Shown here: positions 24,795 to 32,121 of the stretch, one piece after another
Layout: each line of letters opens with the position of its first letter
Position numbering within the stretch: the first letter of the stretch is position 1
From: Anaerolineales bacterium
Lineage (GTDB): Bacteria > Chloroflexota > Anaerolineae > Anaerolineales > Villigracilaceae
Assembly (NCBI GenBank): GCA_030834895.1
Contig: JAUQXA010000070.1
Coordinates: 1-64,000, forward strand
Length of the DNA: 64,000 nucleotides
Direction: 5' to 3'
Notes under the pieces: model-generated
What the model saw: the letters and a program-made list of their open reading frames with translations, nothing else
Database searches by the model: none
Told to the model about the DNA's origin: nothing
Position numbers and translations under genes: made by a program

Positions 24795-24848
24795 CCATAG
24801 ACCACTGACGATAGACCATGGTCAGTGGTCCATCGTCTATCGTCAGTG
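24793..24848. repeat. Heptamer array with long palindrome between convergent genes
   Basis: Eight 7-bp units (56 bp): four GACNAYN, then four GTCNRTN. A 14-bp perfect stem (24803-24816 with 24835-24848) encloses a partly self-complementary loop. It holds the stop codon of the ATL gene on the plus strand and that of holA on the minus strand, so it sits exactly where a bidirectional terminator would. Confidence 0.92.
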
Positions 24849-25811
24849 AGTCAGTTCAACTACCAGCGTATCGAGAGCCAGGTCCAGCGTGACTTGGCTC
24901 GTTTTGACTCTCTCGTCGATGGTCAGCAGGTGGCGATAGATGTTTTCCAAAGATTCCATCGTGAAACGGTTTGCCTGTCCTGTGGTCTTTTCCGCTACGA
25001 AGGGATGCACGCCCAGCGCACGTGCCACATCGTCTTTGTTGCCGCGCCCGTCGAGGATTTCACGCGCCTGAATCAACAGACGGAATTGCCGCACGACCAT
25101 GCCCCACAGCGAGAATGGGTCTTCATTTTCCAACAGGCGATGCAAAAGTTTTTGAGCCGTTTTGCTGTTGCCCTGTGACAGCGCATCGACGAATTCAAAC
25201 ACACTTTGCTGGGAGGTGACGATGCAGACCGCTTCCACATCCGAGGTTTGGACGGGTCGCGCCCAATTGACGTACGCCAGCAGCTTGCTGATCTCCATCC
25301 CAGCCTGACGCGTGTCCACGCCGACCATTTCGCCAAGCTTCGCCGCCGCAGCGGGATCGATCTTCCCGTTTTGATTCTTCGCTTCGTTGACAATCCAGCC
25401 TGCCATGTCCCGTTGCTTGGGGAGCATGAATGCCTGCGTTTTCACCAGCTCGGAATTTTTCTCCGCCCATTTGATGAGCCAATGTTTTTGCGCTTCCTTG
25501 GCGTCGATGATTTCATGAATCACCAGCTTGACCGTGTCTGGCGCTTTGCTGATGTACTCCTCGAATTTCTTGCGGACGGCGGGGTTGTTGTATTTCGACG
25601 ACGGGTTGGCAAGAGTCACCAGCCGCTTGGGCGCGAGGAAGGGCATGGCGTTGAGCGCGTTGTTGAATTCCTCATCGCTCATGCTGCGGGCTTCGAAATG
25701 CGCGGTGTTCATCCCCGCCGTGGTTGGGTCACTGAAACCTGCCTCGAAGTCCTTGAGTTTTCGGGTGATGGCAAATTCGTCGTTGCCGAAAAGAATGAAG
25801 ATATTTGGCAT
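24843..25811 (-). CDS. holA: DNA polymerase III delta subunit
   Basis: A 322-residue HolA homologue of normal length: N-terminal FILFGNDEFAITRKL (start of the degenerate AAA+ module), no Walker-type catalytic motif as usual for delta, and C-terminal LSQGNSKTAQKLLHRLLENEDPFSLWGMV (collar domain; its core is QKLLHRLLENEDPFSL). Delta opens the sliding clamp in the clamp-loader complex. Transcribed after the DUF6391-type gene's opposite neighbour; it stands alone here. Confidence 0.88.
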   Translation of the reverse strand: MPNIFILFGNDEFAITRKLKDFEAGFSDPTTAGMNTAHFEARSMSDEEFNNALNAMPFLAPKRLVTLANPSSKYNNPAVRKKFEEYISKAPDTVKLVIHEIIDAKEAQKHWLIKWAEKNSELVKTQAFMLPKQRDMAGWIVNEAKNQNGKIDPAAAAKLGEMVGVDTRQAGMEISKLLAYVNWARPVQTSDVEAVCIVTSQQSVFEFVDALSQGNSKTAQKLLHRLLENEDPFSLWGMVVRQFRLLIQAREILDGRGNKDDVARALGVHPFVAEKTTGQANRFTMESLENIYRHLLTIDERVKTSQVTLDLALDTLVVELTH

Positions 25812-25818
25812 GATTATC

Positions 25819-25885
25819 CGTAGAGGCGAGGTCTCCTCGCCCTGTTCTTTTGAATCATTCGGGGCGGGATAACCCCGCCCCTACG
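25819..25885. repeat. Compound GC-rich dispersed repeat
   Basis: Two hairpin units, GAGGCGAGG...CCTCGCCC and GGGGCGGG...CCCGCCCC, framed by GTAG and CTACG. Fills the gap between holA and the next minus-strand gene. The first unit recurs in coding sequence at 22899. Confidence 0.75.
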
Positions 25886-25887
25886 CA

Positions 25888-26373
25888 TCATTGCGTGATG
25901 ACCCGATGCACGCCCTTGCGGATGGGGATGATGTCCACGATTTGCATGTGACCTATGAACGCTTCGGTGGTGACATTTTCCTGGAGCCAGGTCCCAAGCG
26001 GACGGGAGAGGATGACGCCGACAATGGCAAACGCAACTGCGAATGGCACGAGCAGAATCTTCGTCAGCGTAGACTTGCTCCCACGAAGCGGGAACCAGGC
26101 TAAGGTCGCGGAAAGCATAAGCGTGGTCGCCAGGTTGGTTCCACATCCTTCATGGATGGCGAGTCCGCTTTCGCCCTCGCGCAGTCGCTCCAGCGCTTCG
26201 GTGGATGCAGACCAAACCTCCTGCGTGGAAAAATCACCAAGCAGGAAAAATCCACTCGGGTTGGAATGTCCCGCCATGCGCCCTTTGTGCGCGCGTGACA
26301 ACATGTGCAGGGTGGCGTGTTCGAGCGCGTGGTTGCGCCGTGTTTCGAGAATGAAGGGAAGGTCGAGAATCAT
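25888..26373 (-). CDS. DUF6391-like membrane protein
   Basis: A 161-residue protein: conserved N-terminal RRNHALEHATLHML, a small Gly/Ser-rich domain, IHEGCGTN, and two membrane helices (about 90-107, 118-138). RRNHALEHAT is a hallmark of DUF6391-type proteins of Cyanobacteria and Chloroflexota (from memory); no function known. ATG 26373 has no ribosome-binding site, but a TATAAT box lies 6 bases upstream, pointing to a leaderless mRNA. Confidence 0.65.
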   Translation of the reverse strand: MILDLPFILETRRNHALEHATLHMLSRAHKGRMAGHSNPSGFFLLGDFSTQEVWSASTEALERLREGESGLAIHEGCGTNLATTLMLSATLAWFPLRGSKSTLTKILLVPFAVAFAIVGVILSRPLGTWLQENVTTEAFIGHMQIVDIIPIRKGVHRVITQ

Positions 26374-26379
26374 GGGCTG

Positions 26380-26409
26380 ATTATACGCGTTTAAACACGA
26401 AGGACACAA
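26380..26409 (-). promoter_or_regulatory. Candidate leaderless promoter for the DUF6391-like gene
   Basis: Minus strand: TTGTGT (26404-26409), 18-bp spacer, TATAAT (26380-26385). Transcription would begin at about the A of ATG 26373. The -35 box lies in a dispersed CACAAAGG repeat. Confidence 0.5.
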
Positions 26410-26460
26410 AGGAGCACAAAGGAAAAACCTTGAAACCCTTGGCGCCCTTCGCGCGCTTTG
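26396..26460. repeat. CACAAAGG-type array and inverted counterpart
   Basis: Left part repeats CACGAAGGA/CACAAAGGA; right part repeats CTTGG/CCTTCG/CTTTGCGG words in inverse sense. It separates dus from the DUF6391-like gene. Confidence 0.6.
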
Positions 26461-26467
26461 CGGTGAG

Positions 26468-27427
26468 TTAACTCGCGGTGACGGCGTAGACCTGGTTGAG
26501 CATTTCGAGGAACTCCGCCGACGGCATGGGCTTGAGGATTTGCTTGCGCGTTTCGCGGGTGAGCGTTTTCATAAGCAGGTATTGAACGGCGTACTTGCGG
26601 AACAACCTTTGCCCGTCCTCCTCACCGTAGAACTCGACGCTCTTCGCCAAATGCCTGCGGACGGTCTCCCGCACCTGTTCGGACGTGACCTGCTCGCGAT
26701 CCAGCTTTGAGAATATCCACGGGTTGGCAAGCGCACCACGCCCGATCATGACTGCGTCGCAGCCCGTGTGACGTTTCATCCGCTCGATATCTTCGACTCG
26801 TTTAACATCGCCGTTGCCAATGACTGGGATTTTGACCGCCGCCTTGACCTCGGCGATGGCGTCCCAGTTGGCATTGCCGCCGTAGCTTTGCTCCTTCGTC
26901 CGCCCGTGGATGGCGATCAGCGACCCGCCGCATTCCTCGACGATGCGCGCGATGAGTTTGTAGTTTTGGTTCCGCTCCCAGCCAAGGCGGATTTTGCCTG
27001 TCACTGGGACTTTGAGTTTAGCGCTGAGCTTTTTGAAGGTCCGCGCAATTTTCAACGGGGACTTCATCATGCCAACGCCTGCGCCGCGATGTGAGATGGT
27101 CTTGGCGGGGCAACCCATGTTCACGTCGATGAAGTCTGGTTTCCACTCCTGCACGATCAACGCGGCTTCCAGAATTTTATCGGGATCGTCGCCGTAGAGT
27201 TGAAAGGTGACGGGACGCTCGACTTCCTGAAAGTAGAGTTTCTTCGCGGGCTGTTTCGACTTGCTGAGGATTTTCTCCACCTGCACGAATTCGGTGTAGC
27301 TCATGGCGGAGCCAAACTCGCGGCACATCGAGCGGAAGGGCCAGTCGGAATAGCCGTCCATCGGCGCGAGGATCGCGTCGCCGTAAATGGGGATGTCGTG
27401 GATGTAAAAAACGGGGGTGTCAGTCAT
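26468..27427 (-). CDS. dus: tRNA-dihydrouridine synthase
   Basis: A 319-residue Dus: ILAPMDGYSDWPFR is the FMN-binding start, NMGCP holds the catalytic Cys, followed by RGAGVGMM, KIRLGW and IAIHGRTKEQSYGG, and VIGNGDV. It reduces uridines in tRNA D-loops. Start at ATG 27427, where the conserved N-terminus begins; the longer frame is unsupported. Confidence 0.93.
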   Translation of the reverse strand: MTDTPVFYIHDIPIYGDAILAPMDGYSDWPFRSMCREFGSAMSYTEFVQVEKILSKSKQPAKKLYFQEVERPVTFQLYGDDPDKILEAALIVQEWKPDFIDVNMGCPAKTISHRGAGVGMMKSPLKIARTFKKLSAKLKVPVTGKIRLGWERNQNYKLIARIVEECGGSLIAIHGRTKEQSYGGNANWDAIAEVKAAVKIPVIGNGDVKRVEDIERMKRHTGCDAVMIGRGALANPWIFSKLDREQVTSEQVRETVRRHLAKSVEFYGEEDGQRLFRKYAVQYLLMKTLTRETRKQILKPMPSAEFLEMLNQVYAVTAS

Positions 27428-27495
27428 CGGAAACTCATTCGGTACAGATAAAGTTGAGACAAGTATAACTGGTTTACCAATACCGTCCACAGCCT

Positions 27496-27530
27496 GAATC
27501 GCTGACTCGTTGACTCGCTGATTCGCCGAA
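27496..27530. repeat. Octamer array, GACTCGCT family
   Basis: Four 8-bp units (GAATCGCT, GACTCGTT, GACTCGCT, GATTCGCC) and a partial fifth in the intergenic region between two divergent genes. Confidence 0.75.
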
Positions 27531-27544
27531 TCCCAGAATTCCTC

Positions 27545-27573
27545 TCGTCAACTCCGCCCGCCCGTCATATAAT
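27545..27573 (+). promoter_or_regulatory. Probable promoter of the TIR/SUMF1-like gene
   Basis: TCGTCA (27545-27550), 17-bp spacer, TATAAT (27568-27573), 27 bp before the ATG. Confidence 0.5.
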
Positions 27574-27600
27574 CAAAGCAATTGGGATATTTTTCACTTT

Positions 27601-29364
27601 ATGAGACCTCTCCGCGTTTTCCTCTGCCATTCCGCCAAAGACAAAGCCGCTGTGCGCGAGTTGTATCAAAAACTGCGCGCCGAGACATGGATCGACCCCT
27701 GGCTCGACGAAGAAAAGTTGTTGCCGGGACAGGATTGGCACGAGGAAATCGAAAAAGCCGTTGAAATCACGGATGTGGTGATTGTCCTTTTATCGAAGCA
27801 GTCCGTTTCGCAGGAGGGATATGTTCAGCGCGAATTGAAACTTGCACTGGATGTTGCAGACGAGAAACCAGAAAACACAATTTTTATCATCCCCCTGCGT
27901 TTGGATGATTGTCCCGCTCCCCGTCGTTTGCGAGGCTGGCATTATGTGGACTATTTCCCTGAAAACCGAAAGCCTTGGGTAATGGAGCGCTTGATTGCCA
28001 GCTTGAAAGTGCGTGCCGAGACGCTTGGCATAGAAACTTCTACAAAGGAAGAGCCGAAAAGGGAAGTCTCCGTTCCTCCATCAAGAAAGAAAGAACCCGA
28101 AGTTAAATTCACCCAGCAAAAGCCTTTCACGAAGCTGCTTGGACCCTCTTCACTCAATTCTAAAGAAACATCACGCCCACACGAAAAAGCTACGCATAAA
28201 GGAGGGGAGGAAAGAACAAGTGTGCAGGAAGCAGAAGAAAGAATTGCCCGTGAAGAAGAAGAAATTTACAGGCAATATCGTGATGAAAAATCGGCAAGAA
28301 TTAGAAGGAGGTTAGTAGAGCAAGCCGTTAAGGCAAAAAGGTCAGAAGAATTTGTGGAGCGAGTTTTTAACTTTCTCTCCTCACATTCTCGACAATTTAG
28401 CCTTGGCGGAATTGTCATGCTTGTTTTGATTTTTGGCGGATTTGGCTTAAATTACTTTATCAATAATTCACCTGTGCCGATTACTACTTCTCCAACATAC
28501 ACGTTCACGCCCAAACCGCCCACTTTTACCAGTGTGCCTTTCACGAAAACTCCCGCCCCAACCAAAACTGCCGTCCCAACGCCAACCTTGGGAATTGGCT
28601 CAACCATGACAGGCGACCACGGCGAGACTTTGGTCTATGTGCCAGCGAGTGAATTTAGGATGGGAAGTGAGAACGGTGAAGATGATGAAAAACCTGTCCA
28701 TACTGTTTACCTTGACGCCTTCTGGATCGACCAGTACGAAGTGACCAACAAGCAATACCAAGCTTGTGTCGATGCGGGCACATGCGAACCGCCATCTTCT
28801 TTCAATTCATCTACTCATCCGAGTTATTACGAGAATTCTGAGTTCGATAATTACCCTGTCCTTTATGTAAATTGGAATAAAGCCAACCGCTATTGTGAAG
28901 TGTGGGCAGGCGGAGATTTGCCCACCGAAGCCCAATGGGAAAAAGCCGCGCGTGGCACGGATGCGCGCATCTATCCTTGGGGCAATGACTTTAATTGCAA
29001 CAAAGGGAACTTTGATGATGAAACCAAAGCGGACAGTTATGTGGTGCCTGGTGGCGAGAACTGTGACGGCTTTCCTGACACGGCTCCCGTTGGCAGTTTT
29101 CCTGATGGCAGAAGCCCGCATGAAGTTTACGATATGGCGGGCAATGTTTGGGAATGGGTCAATGATTACTATCAAATCGATTACTACGCCTTGCTTGGTG
29201 GTAGCGCCTCCAACCCAGTGGGACCAGTATCTGGCGAGTATCGAGTGTTGCGGGGCGGCTCGTGGTACGGCTACGATGTCGTCGTGCGCTCTGCCTACCG
29301 CAACAGGAACGACCCTACGCTCTCGGTCAACATCCTTGGTTTTCGTTGCGCCCGCTCACAATAG
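27601..29364 (+). CDS. TIR domain / transmembrane / SUMF1 (FGE-sulfatase-like) protein
   Basis: A 587-residue protein. TIR domain 4-140 (LRVFLCHSAKDKAAVREL; putative catalytic Glu78 in YVQREL). A charged helical region at 200-255, a membrane helix at about 267-286, and a Pro/Thr linker follow. Residues 338-587 form a formylglycine-generating-enzyme-type domain (YVPASEFRMGSENGE, IDQYEVTNKQYQACV, LPTEAQWEKAARG, AGNVWEWV, LRGGSW, GFRCARS). The paired active-site cysteines of true FGE after GGSW are missing, so it is likely a binding module outside the cell. Same plan as the gene at 720-2000: TIR inside, sensor outside. A signalling or immune role is inference. Confidence 0.87.
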   Translation: MRPLRVFLCHSAKDKAAVRELYQKLRAETWIDPWLDEEKLLPGQDWHEEIEKAVEITDVVIVLLSKQSVSQEGYVQRELKLALDVADEKPENTIFIIPLRLDDCPAPRRLRGWHYVDYFPENRKPWVMERLIASLKVRAETLGIETSTKEEPKREVSVPPSRKKEPEVKFTQQKPFTKLLGPSSLNSKETSRPHEKATHKGGEERTSVQEAEERIAREEEEIYRQYRDEKSARIRRRLVEQAVKAKRSEEFVERVFNFLSSHSRQFSLGGIVMLVLIFGGFGLNYFINNSPVPITTSPTYTFTPKPPTFTSVPFTKTPAPTKTAVPTPTLGIGSTMTGDHGETLVYVPASEFRMGSENGEDDEKPVHTVYLDAFWIDQYEVTNKQYQACVDAGTCEPPSSFNSSTHPSYYENSEFDNYPVLYVNWNKANRYCEVWAGGDLPTEAQWEKAARGTDARIYPWGNDFNCNKGNFDDETKADSYVVPGGENCDGFPDTAPVGSFPDGRSPHEVYDMAGNVWEWVNDYYQIDYYALLGGSASNPVGPVSGEYRVLRGGSWYGYDVVVRSAYRNRNDPTLSVNILGFRCARSQ

Positions 29365-29418
29365 TAGTGCTGAAAAACTGGTTTCTGGTATTCTGAAAAA
29401 CTGAAGCGGGGATGGGGT

Positions 29419-29455
29419 CTGTGGAAGGGGCTATGCCCCTTCCACAGCGCTTTTT
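29419..29455 (+). terminator. Strong intrinsic terminator
   Basis: A 12-bp perfect stem, CTGTGGAAGGGG with CCCCTTCCACAG, then CGCTTTTTATTTTTT. Confidence 0.9.
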
Positions 29456-30392
29456 ATTTTTTCTGCCCCGCCTGCCACTCTTTCACGCGGACGAACAACT
29501 CAGGCAGGGGATGCAAGTCCGCGATGGGCAGGGACAGGCTTTTGGCGGACCTTGTCCGCTGGCGGAGTTCTCCGCGTGTCAGGTAACCGGCCAAAATGAT
29601 TTCCATGCCGTAGACCCAGATGTTTTTCCACTCCAGTTGCGGGATGACGTAGGCTTCCTTGATGGTGGAACTGTGGATTCCCGCCCGCGCCGATGGAATA
29701 CTTTTGGCGTGCAGGGAGGTGATGGAATAAAACGGCTCATCCAGCGTGACGCGGGTTTTCGGGGGGAGAGTCACCAGCCGGGATAATTTTCCGTGCGTCT
29801 GGTCTTGTCCGCTGATTTCGATTTGCAACGCCGCGCTTGACTCGGATTTCAAGGTCAACCTCCCCAACGGATTCCAGTGCTGTGGGTTGCTCCACTTTTT
29901 GGGCATGAGGTGGATGAGATGGTTGGGTTGGTTGGCGGCGACAGATTTTTTGAGGTCGCTCGATGAGACGGCAGTCAACCCCAAAAGGAACGAAAAGAGC
30001 AGCAAGTCGTGGTCTAAAAATCCGTCACCGATGTATGGCTCGGACGAAACCAGCGCGGACGTTTTCAGCAGGGAAGCGGGGTCACGCCGCAGTTCGGAGA
30101 TTTTTCTGCGGTTTGAAATCAGTTGCGATTTCACGTCACAGCGATGTCCGCCAAGCGAGACGTCAAACCGCTCAGGGTCAGTGAACGGCGTGGCGGCGGT
30201 GATTTCAAAGGGAATTTCCTGCTGGGAGAGGTAACGTCGAAAGGCAAGTTCCACGATGCCTTGTGACACTGTCCGTCGCAACCCATCGTAGGATAAATTT
30301 TTGTAGGGTAGGGAAAGCAGGGCATACGCAATTCCGCCTTCGGTGAGGTCGGGGGTGTAGGGGAGGCGGAGGAGGTCGGTGGGGGAAAGCAT
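29454..30392 (-). CDS. Hypothetical protein with PD-(D/E)XK-like motif
   Basis: A 312-residue soluble protein, not recognised by family. ERFDVSLGGHRCDVKSQL (about residues 73-90) fits the nuclease pattern of an acidic residue, a short turn and D-x-K on the next strand, as in restriction-like enzymes. The N-terminus (TPDLTEGGIAYALLSL) and C-terminus (FVRVKEWQAGQK) show no other motif. Its ATG directly follows a heptamer array (minus-strand sense), with no ribosome-binding site visible. A nuclease role is a guess from one motif. Confidence 0.55.
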   Translation of the reverse strand: MLSPTDLLRLPYTPDLTEGGIAYALLSLPYKNLSYDGLRRTVSQGIVELAFRRYLSQQEIPFEITAATPFTDPERFDVSLGGHRCDVKSQLISNRRKISELRRDPASLLKTSALVSSEPYIGDGFLDHDLLLFSFLLGLTAVSSSDLKKSVAANQPNHLIHLMPKKWSNPQHWNPLGRLTLKSESSAALQIEISGQDQTHGKLSRLVTLPPKTRVTLDEPFYSITSLHAKSIPSARAGIHSSTIKEAYVIPQLEWKNIWVYGMEIILAGYLTRGELRQRTRSAKSLSLPIADLHPLPELFVRVKEWQAGQKK

Positions 30393-30400
30393 AGGGGAAA

Positions 30401-30491
30401 GGATAAATGATGAAGGAGGAAGGATGAATGCGATAAGCGTAATTCGTGATGCGTAAATCGTAAATCAAAAATCCGAAATCGTAAATTGCAA
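30401..30491. repeat. Longest heptamer array (13 units) between two minus-strand genes
   Basis: Thirteen 7-bp units, 91 bp: GGATGAA-type at one end passing through TGCGTAA into ATCGTAA/ATCAAAA types. It fills the whole gap between the metalloenzyme gene and the putative nuclease gene. Two families (GGATGAA and ATCGTAA) are fused in one register. Confidence 0.92.
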
Positions 30492-30492
30492 A

Positions 30493-31413
30493 TCAATCGA
30501 GTTCCAATATTCTCCCAATGGCTGGGGCAATTCCTGTCAGGTCGTGGATGTCTTTTTGGAATTCACGACGAAGGGATTTGTCGCCGAAGAATAGCAGGGG
30601 TACGTCAGCGGCGGTGTGACGGCGGGTGGAGAGGTCTTCCATGTTGCCATGGTCGGAGGTAAGCAGGACGATGCCTTCCCCATGTTGCCAGTTTTCCAGC
30701 AGACCTTTCAGCACGCTGTCGAAATTTTCCAGTTGTTGAATGGCTGAATCCATATCTTGCTTGTGACCCGCGTAATCGCTTGCCCAATATTCAAAAAGGG
30801 AGAAATCATATTGACTGGCAATCTCTGCCAGTCTTTGCCCCGCTTCTTCTGGCTCATAAACTGGCGCATCGCGCAGGTGCAGGAAGTCATGCCAACCCTG
30901 GCCCGTGAAATCGGCGGCGAGAGCGTTGCCAGAATAGTAATCATCTTTGGTGAAAAGGGGCAACCCTGCATTGGTGAATGCCAGTGGAATGGACGAGTAA
31001 ATGTGCTTGCCCGAGTTGATTCCCGCGAAATAGCGCGGCGGATAGGCGCTTAGCAGGGCGGTTTTTTTACCAGCCCCGACCGTCTTTGAGAAGACCGTCT
31101 TCCCATTGAGATATTTCGCCACATCGGGATTTGGCTTGGGACCGTAATGATAGCCCAATTCAGCGGGAACGTTGATTCCAGTCAGTAGGACAGCCTGACC
31201 CGTTGCGGATTGCGGCAAACCGTCCACGCCGAGATTGGGGTCGATGGAGAGCAGTGTAGCAAGGTCACCTTCAAAAGGCGCGTTCTCGCGAACGAGAGTC
31301 CGCCCGACGAGGAGGGATCGCAGGTACGGCATGTCGGCGCGCGCGAAGGGATTGATCTCAGGGTTGTTGTCGCCGAGTCCGATGCCGTCGAGGAAGAGGA
31401 AGAGGATTTTCAA
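30493..31413 (-). CDS. Alkaline-phosphatase-superfamily metalloenzyme (iPGM-like)
   Basis: A 306-residue protein with metal ligands of the phosphoglycerate-mutase/phosphatase superfamily: FLFLDGIGLGD, the Thr/Ser nucleophile in QSATGQ, EYWASDYAGHKQD, and TSDHGNMEDLSTRRHT. It is shorter than cofactor-independent PGM (about 510) and lacks its second domain, so the substrate is uncertain; phosphonate or phosphodiester hydrolysis are options. Confidence 0.82.
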   Translation of the reverse strand: MKILFLFLDGIGLGDNNPEINPFARADMPYLRSLLVGRTLVRENAPFEGDLATLLSIDPNLGVDGLPQSATGQAVLLTGINVPAELGYHYGPKPNPDVAKYLNGKTVFSKTVGAGKKTALLSAYPPRYFAGINSGKHIYSSIPLAFTNAGLPLFTKDDYYSGNALAADFTGQGWHDFLHLRDAPVYEPEEAGQRLAEIASQYDFSLFEYWASDYAGHKQDMDSAIQQLENFDSVLKGLLENWQHGEGIVLLTSDHGNMEDLSTRRHTAADVPLLFFGDKSLRREFQKDIHDLTGIAPAIGRILELD

Positions 31414-31419
31414 GGGAAA

Positions 31420-31454
31420 GGATGAAAGTTACGCATGAAGGATGAAGGATGAAA
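31420..31454. repeat. Heptamer array, GGATGAA family
   Basis: Five 7-bp units (GGATGAA, AGTTACG, CATGAAG, GATGAAG, GATGAAA) upstream of the metalloenzyme start (minus strand). Confidence 0.8.
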
Positions 31455-31478
31455 AAGGGACGCGTTGTATGGACGGTT

Positions 31479-31510
31479 GTTTACCTGTCTACTTGTTTAC
31501 CTGTGTACCT
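31479..31510. repeat. Octamer array, GTTTACCT family
   Basis: Four 8-bp units: GTTTACCT, GTCTACTT, GTTTACCT, GTGTACCT. It overlaps the 3' end of the methyltransferase gene and supplies its last residues and stop. A related word is at 36478-36490. Confidence 0.8.
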
Positions 31511-32097
31511 TTCTGATACAAAAACCACGCGGAGGGACGTTCGCGTTTGTCGAAGCCTTTGCGTTGGGAGAGGAGGGTCAAGCCGTGGGCCGAGATTCGA
31601 CTCAGGTCAGCGGGACCAATTCGAGGCGCGGATGAATCAACAGCTTGGGGGAGGAATCCGTACATTAACCAGAATCCGCCTGGGGCGAGGATTCGATCCA
31701 GTTGAGTCAAATAATCCACCTTGTTTGGGATGCCATGGAAACAACCGATGTCGAGGACGAGGTCGAATTTCCTGCTGATATTTTTCATGCGCGTGGCGTC
31801 GTCGGTGAAGAGTTCTGCCCGGATGCCCGCTTGTTTGATTTTGCGCTTGGCGATTTGGATGGCGCGGGAAGCGAAGTCAAACCCCGTGACCTGCCAGCCC
31901 GCTTTGGCGAGGGTGATGACGTTTGTACCTGTGCCGCAGCCAATGTCGAGGGCGCGACCTGCGGGGTGGGCTTGGATGAATTCGACGACTTCGGGCGGGG
32001 TGATGCCGCTGTCCCAGGGCGGGGAGCCAAAATAGAGCAGGTCGAATTGCAGGCGGCGCAAAACGTCCCGAAGGTTGAATTGCCACAAGTATGTCAT
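31489..32097 (-). CDS. SAM-dependent methyltransferase
   Basis: A 202-residue class I methyltransferase: motif I LDIGCGTGTNVITLA, acidic residue in VTGFDFASRA, motif IV-like LVLDIGCFHGIP and LAPGGFWLMY. Substrate unknown; the family includes thiopurine/tellurite-type enzymes. The last residues come from a repeat. The start codon lies in the loop of a 17-bp inverted repeat shared with the end of the upstream gene. Confidence 0.82.
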   Translation of the reverse strand: MTYLWQFNLRDVLRRLQFDLLYFGSPPWDSGITPPEVVEFIQAHPAGRALDIGCGTGTNVITLAKAGWQVTGFDFASRAIQIAKRKIKQAGIRAELFTDDATRMKNISRKFDLVLDIGCFHGIPNKVDYLTQLDRILAPGGFWLMYGFLPQAVDSSAPRIGPADLSRISAHGLTLLSQRKGFDKRERPSAWFLYQKGTQVNK

Positions 32098-32121
32098 ATT
32101 TCGAAACCTTCGGGACGTTTT
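32060..32121 (-). promoter_or_regulatory. 17-bp inverted repeat enclosing the methyltransferase start codon
   Basis: AAAACGTCCCGAAGGTT (32060-32076) and its exact complement (32105-32121) are separated by 28 bases holding ATG 32097. On the minus strand it begins one base inside the stop codon of the Sec-thioredoxin gene. It could be that gene's terminator, or a hairpin controlling translation of the methyltransferase; a T-rich end follows the second arm only weakly. Confidence 0.6.

Noticed and set aside
13274-24848. Heptamer arrays as CRISPR
   Set aside because: Units are 7 bp with no spacers of constant size and no cas genes nearby.
27601-29364. True formylglycine-generating enzyme
   Set aside because: The two catalytic cysteines after GGSW are missing and the protein is fused to TIR and a membrane helix.
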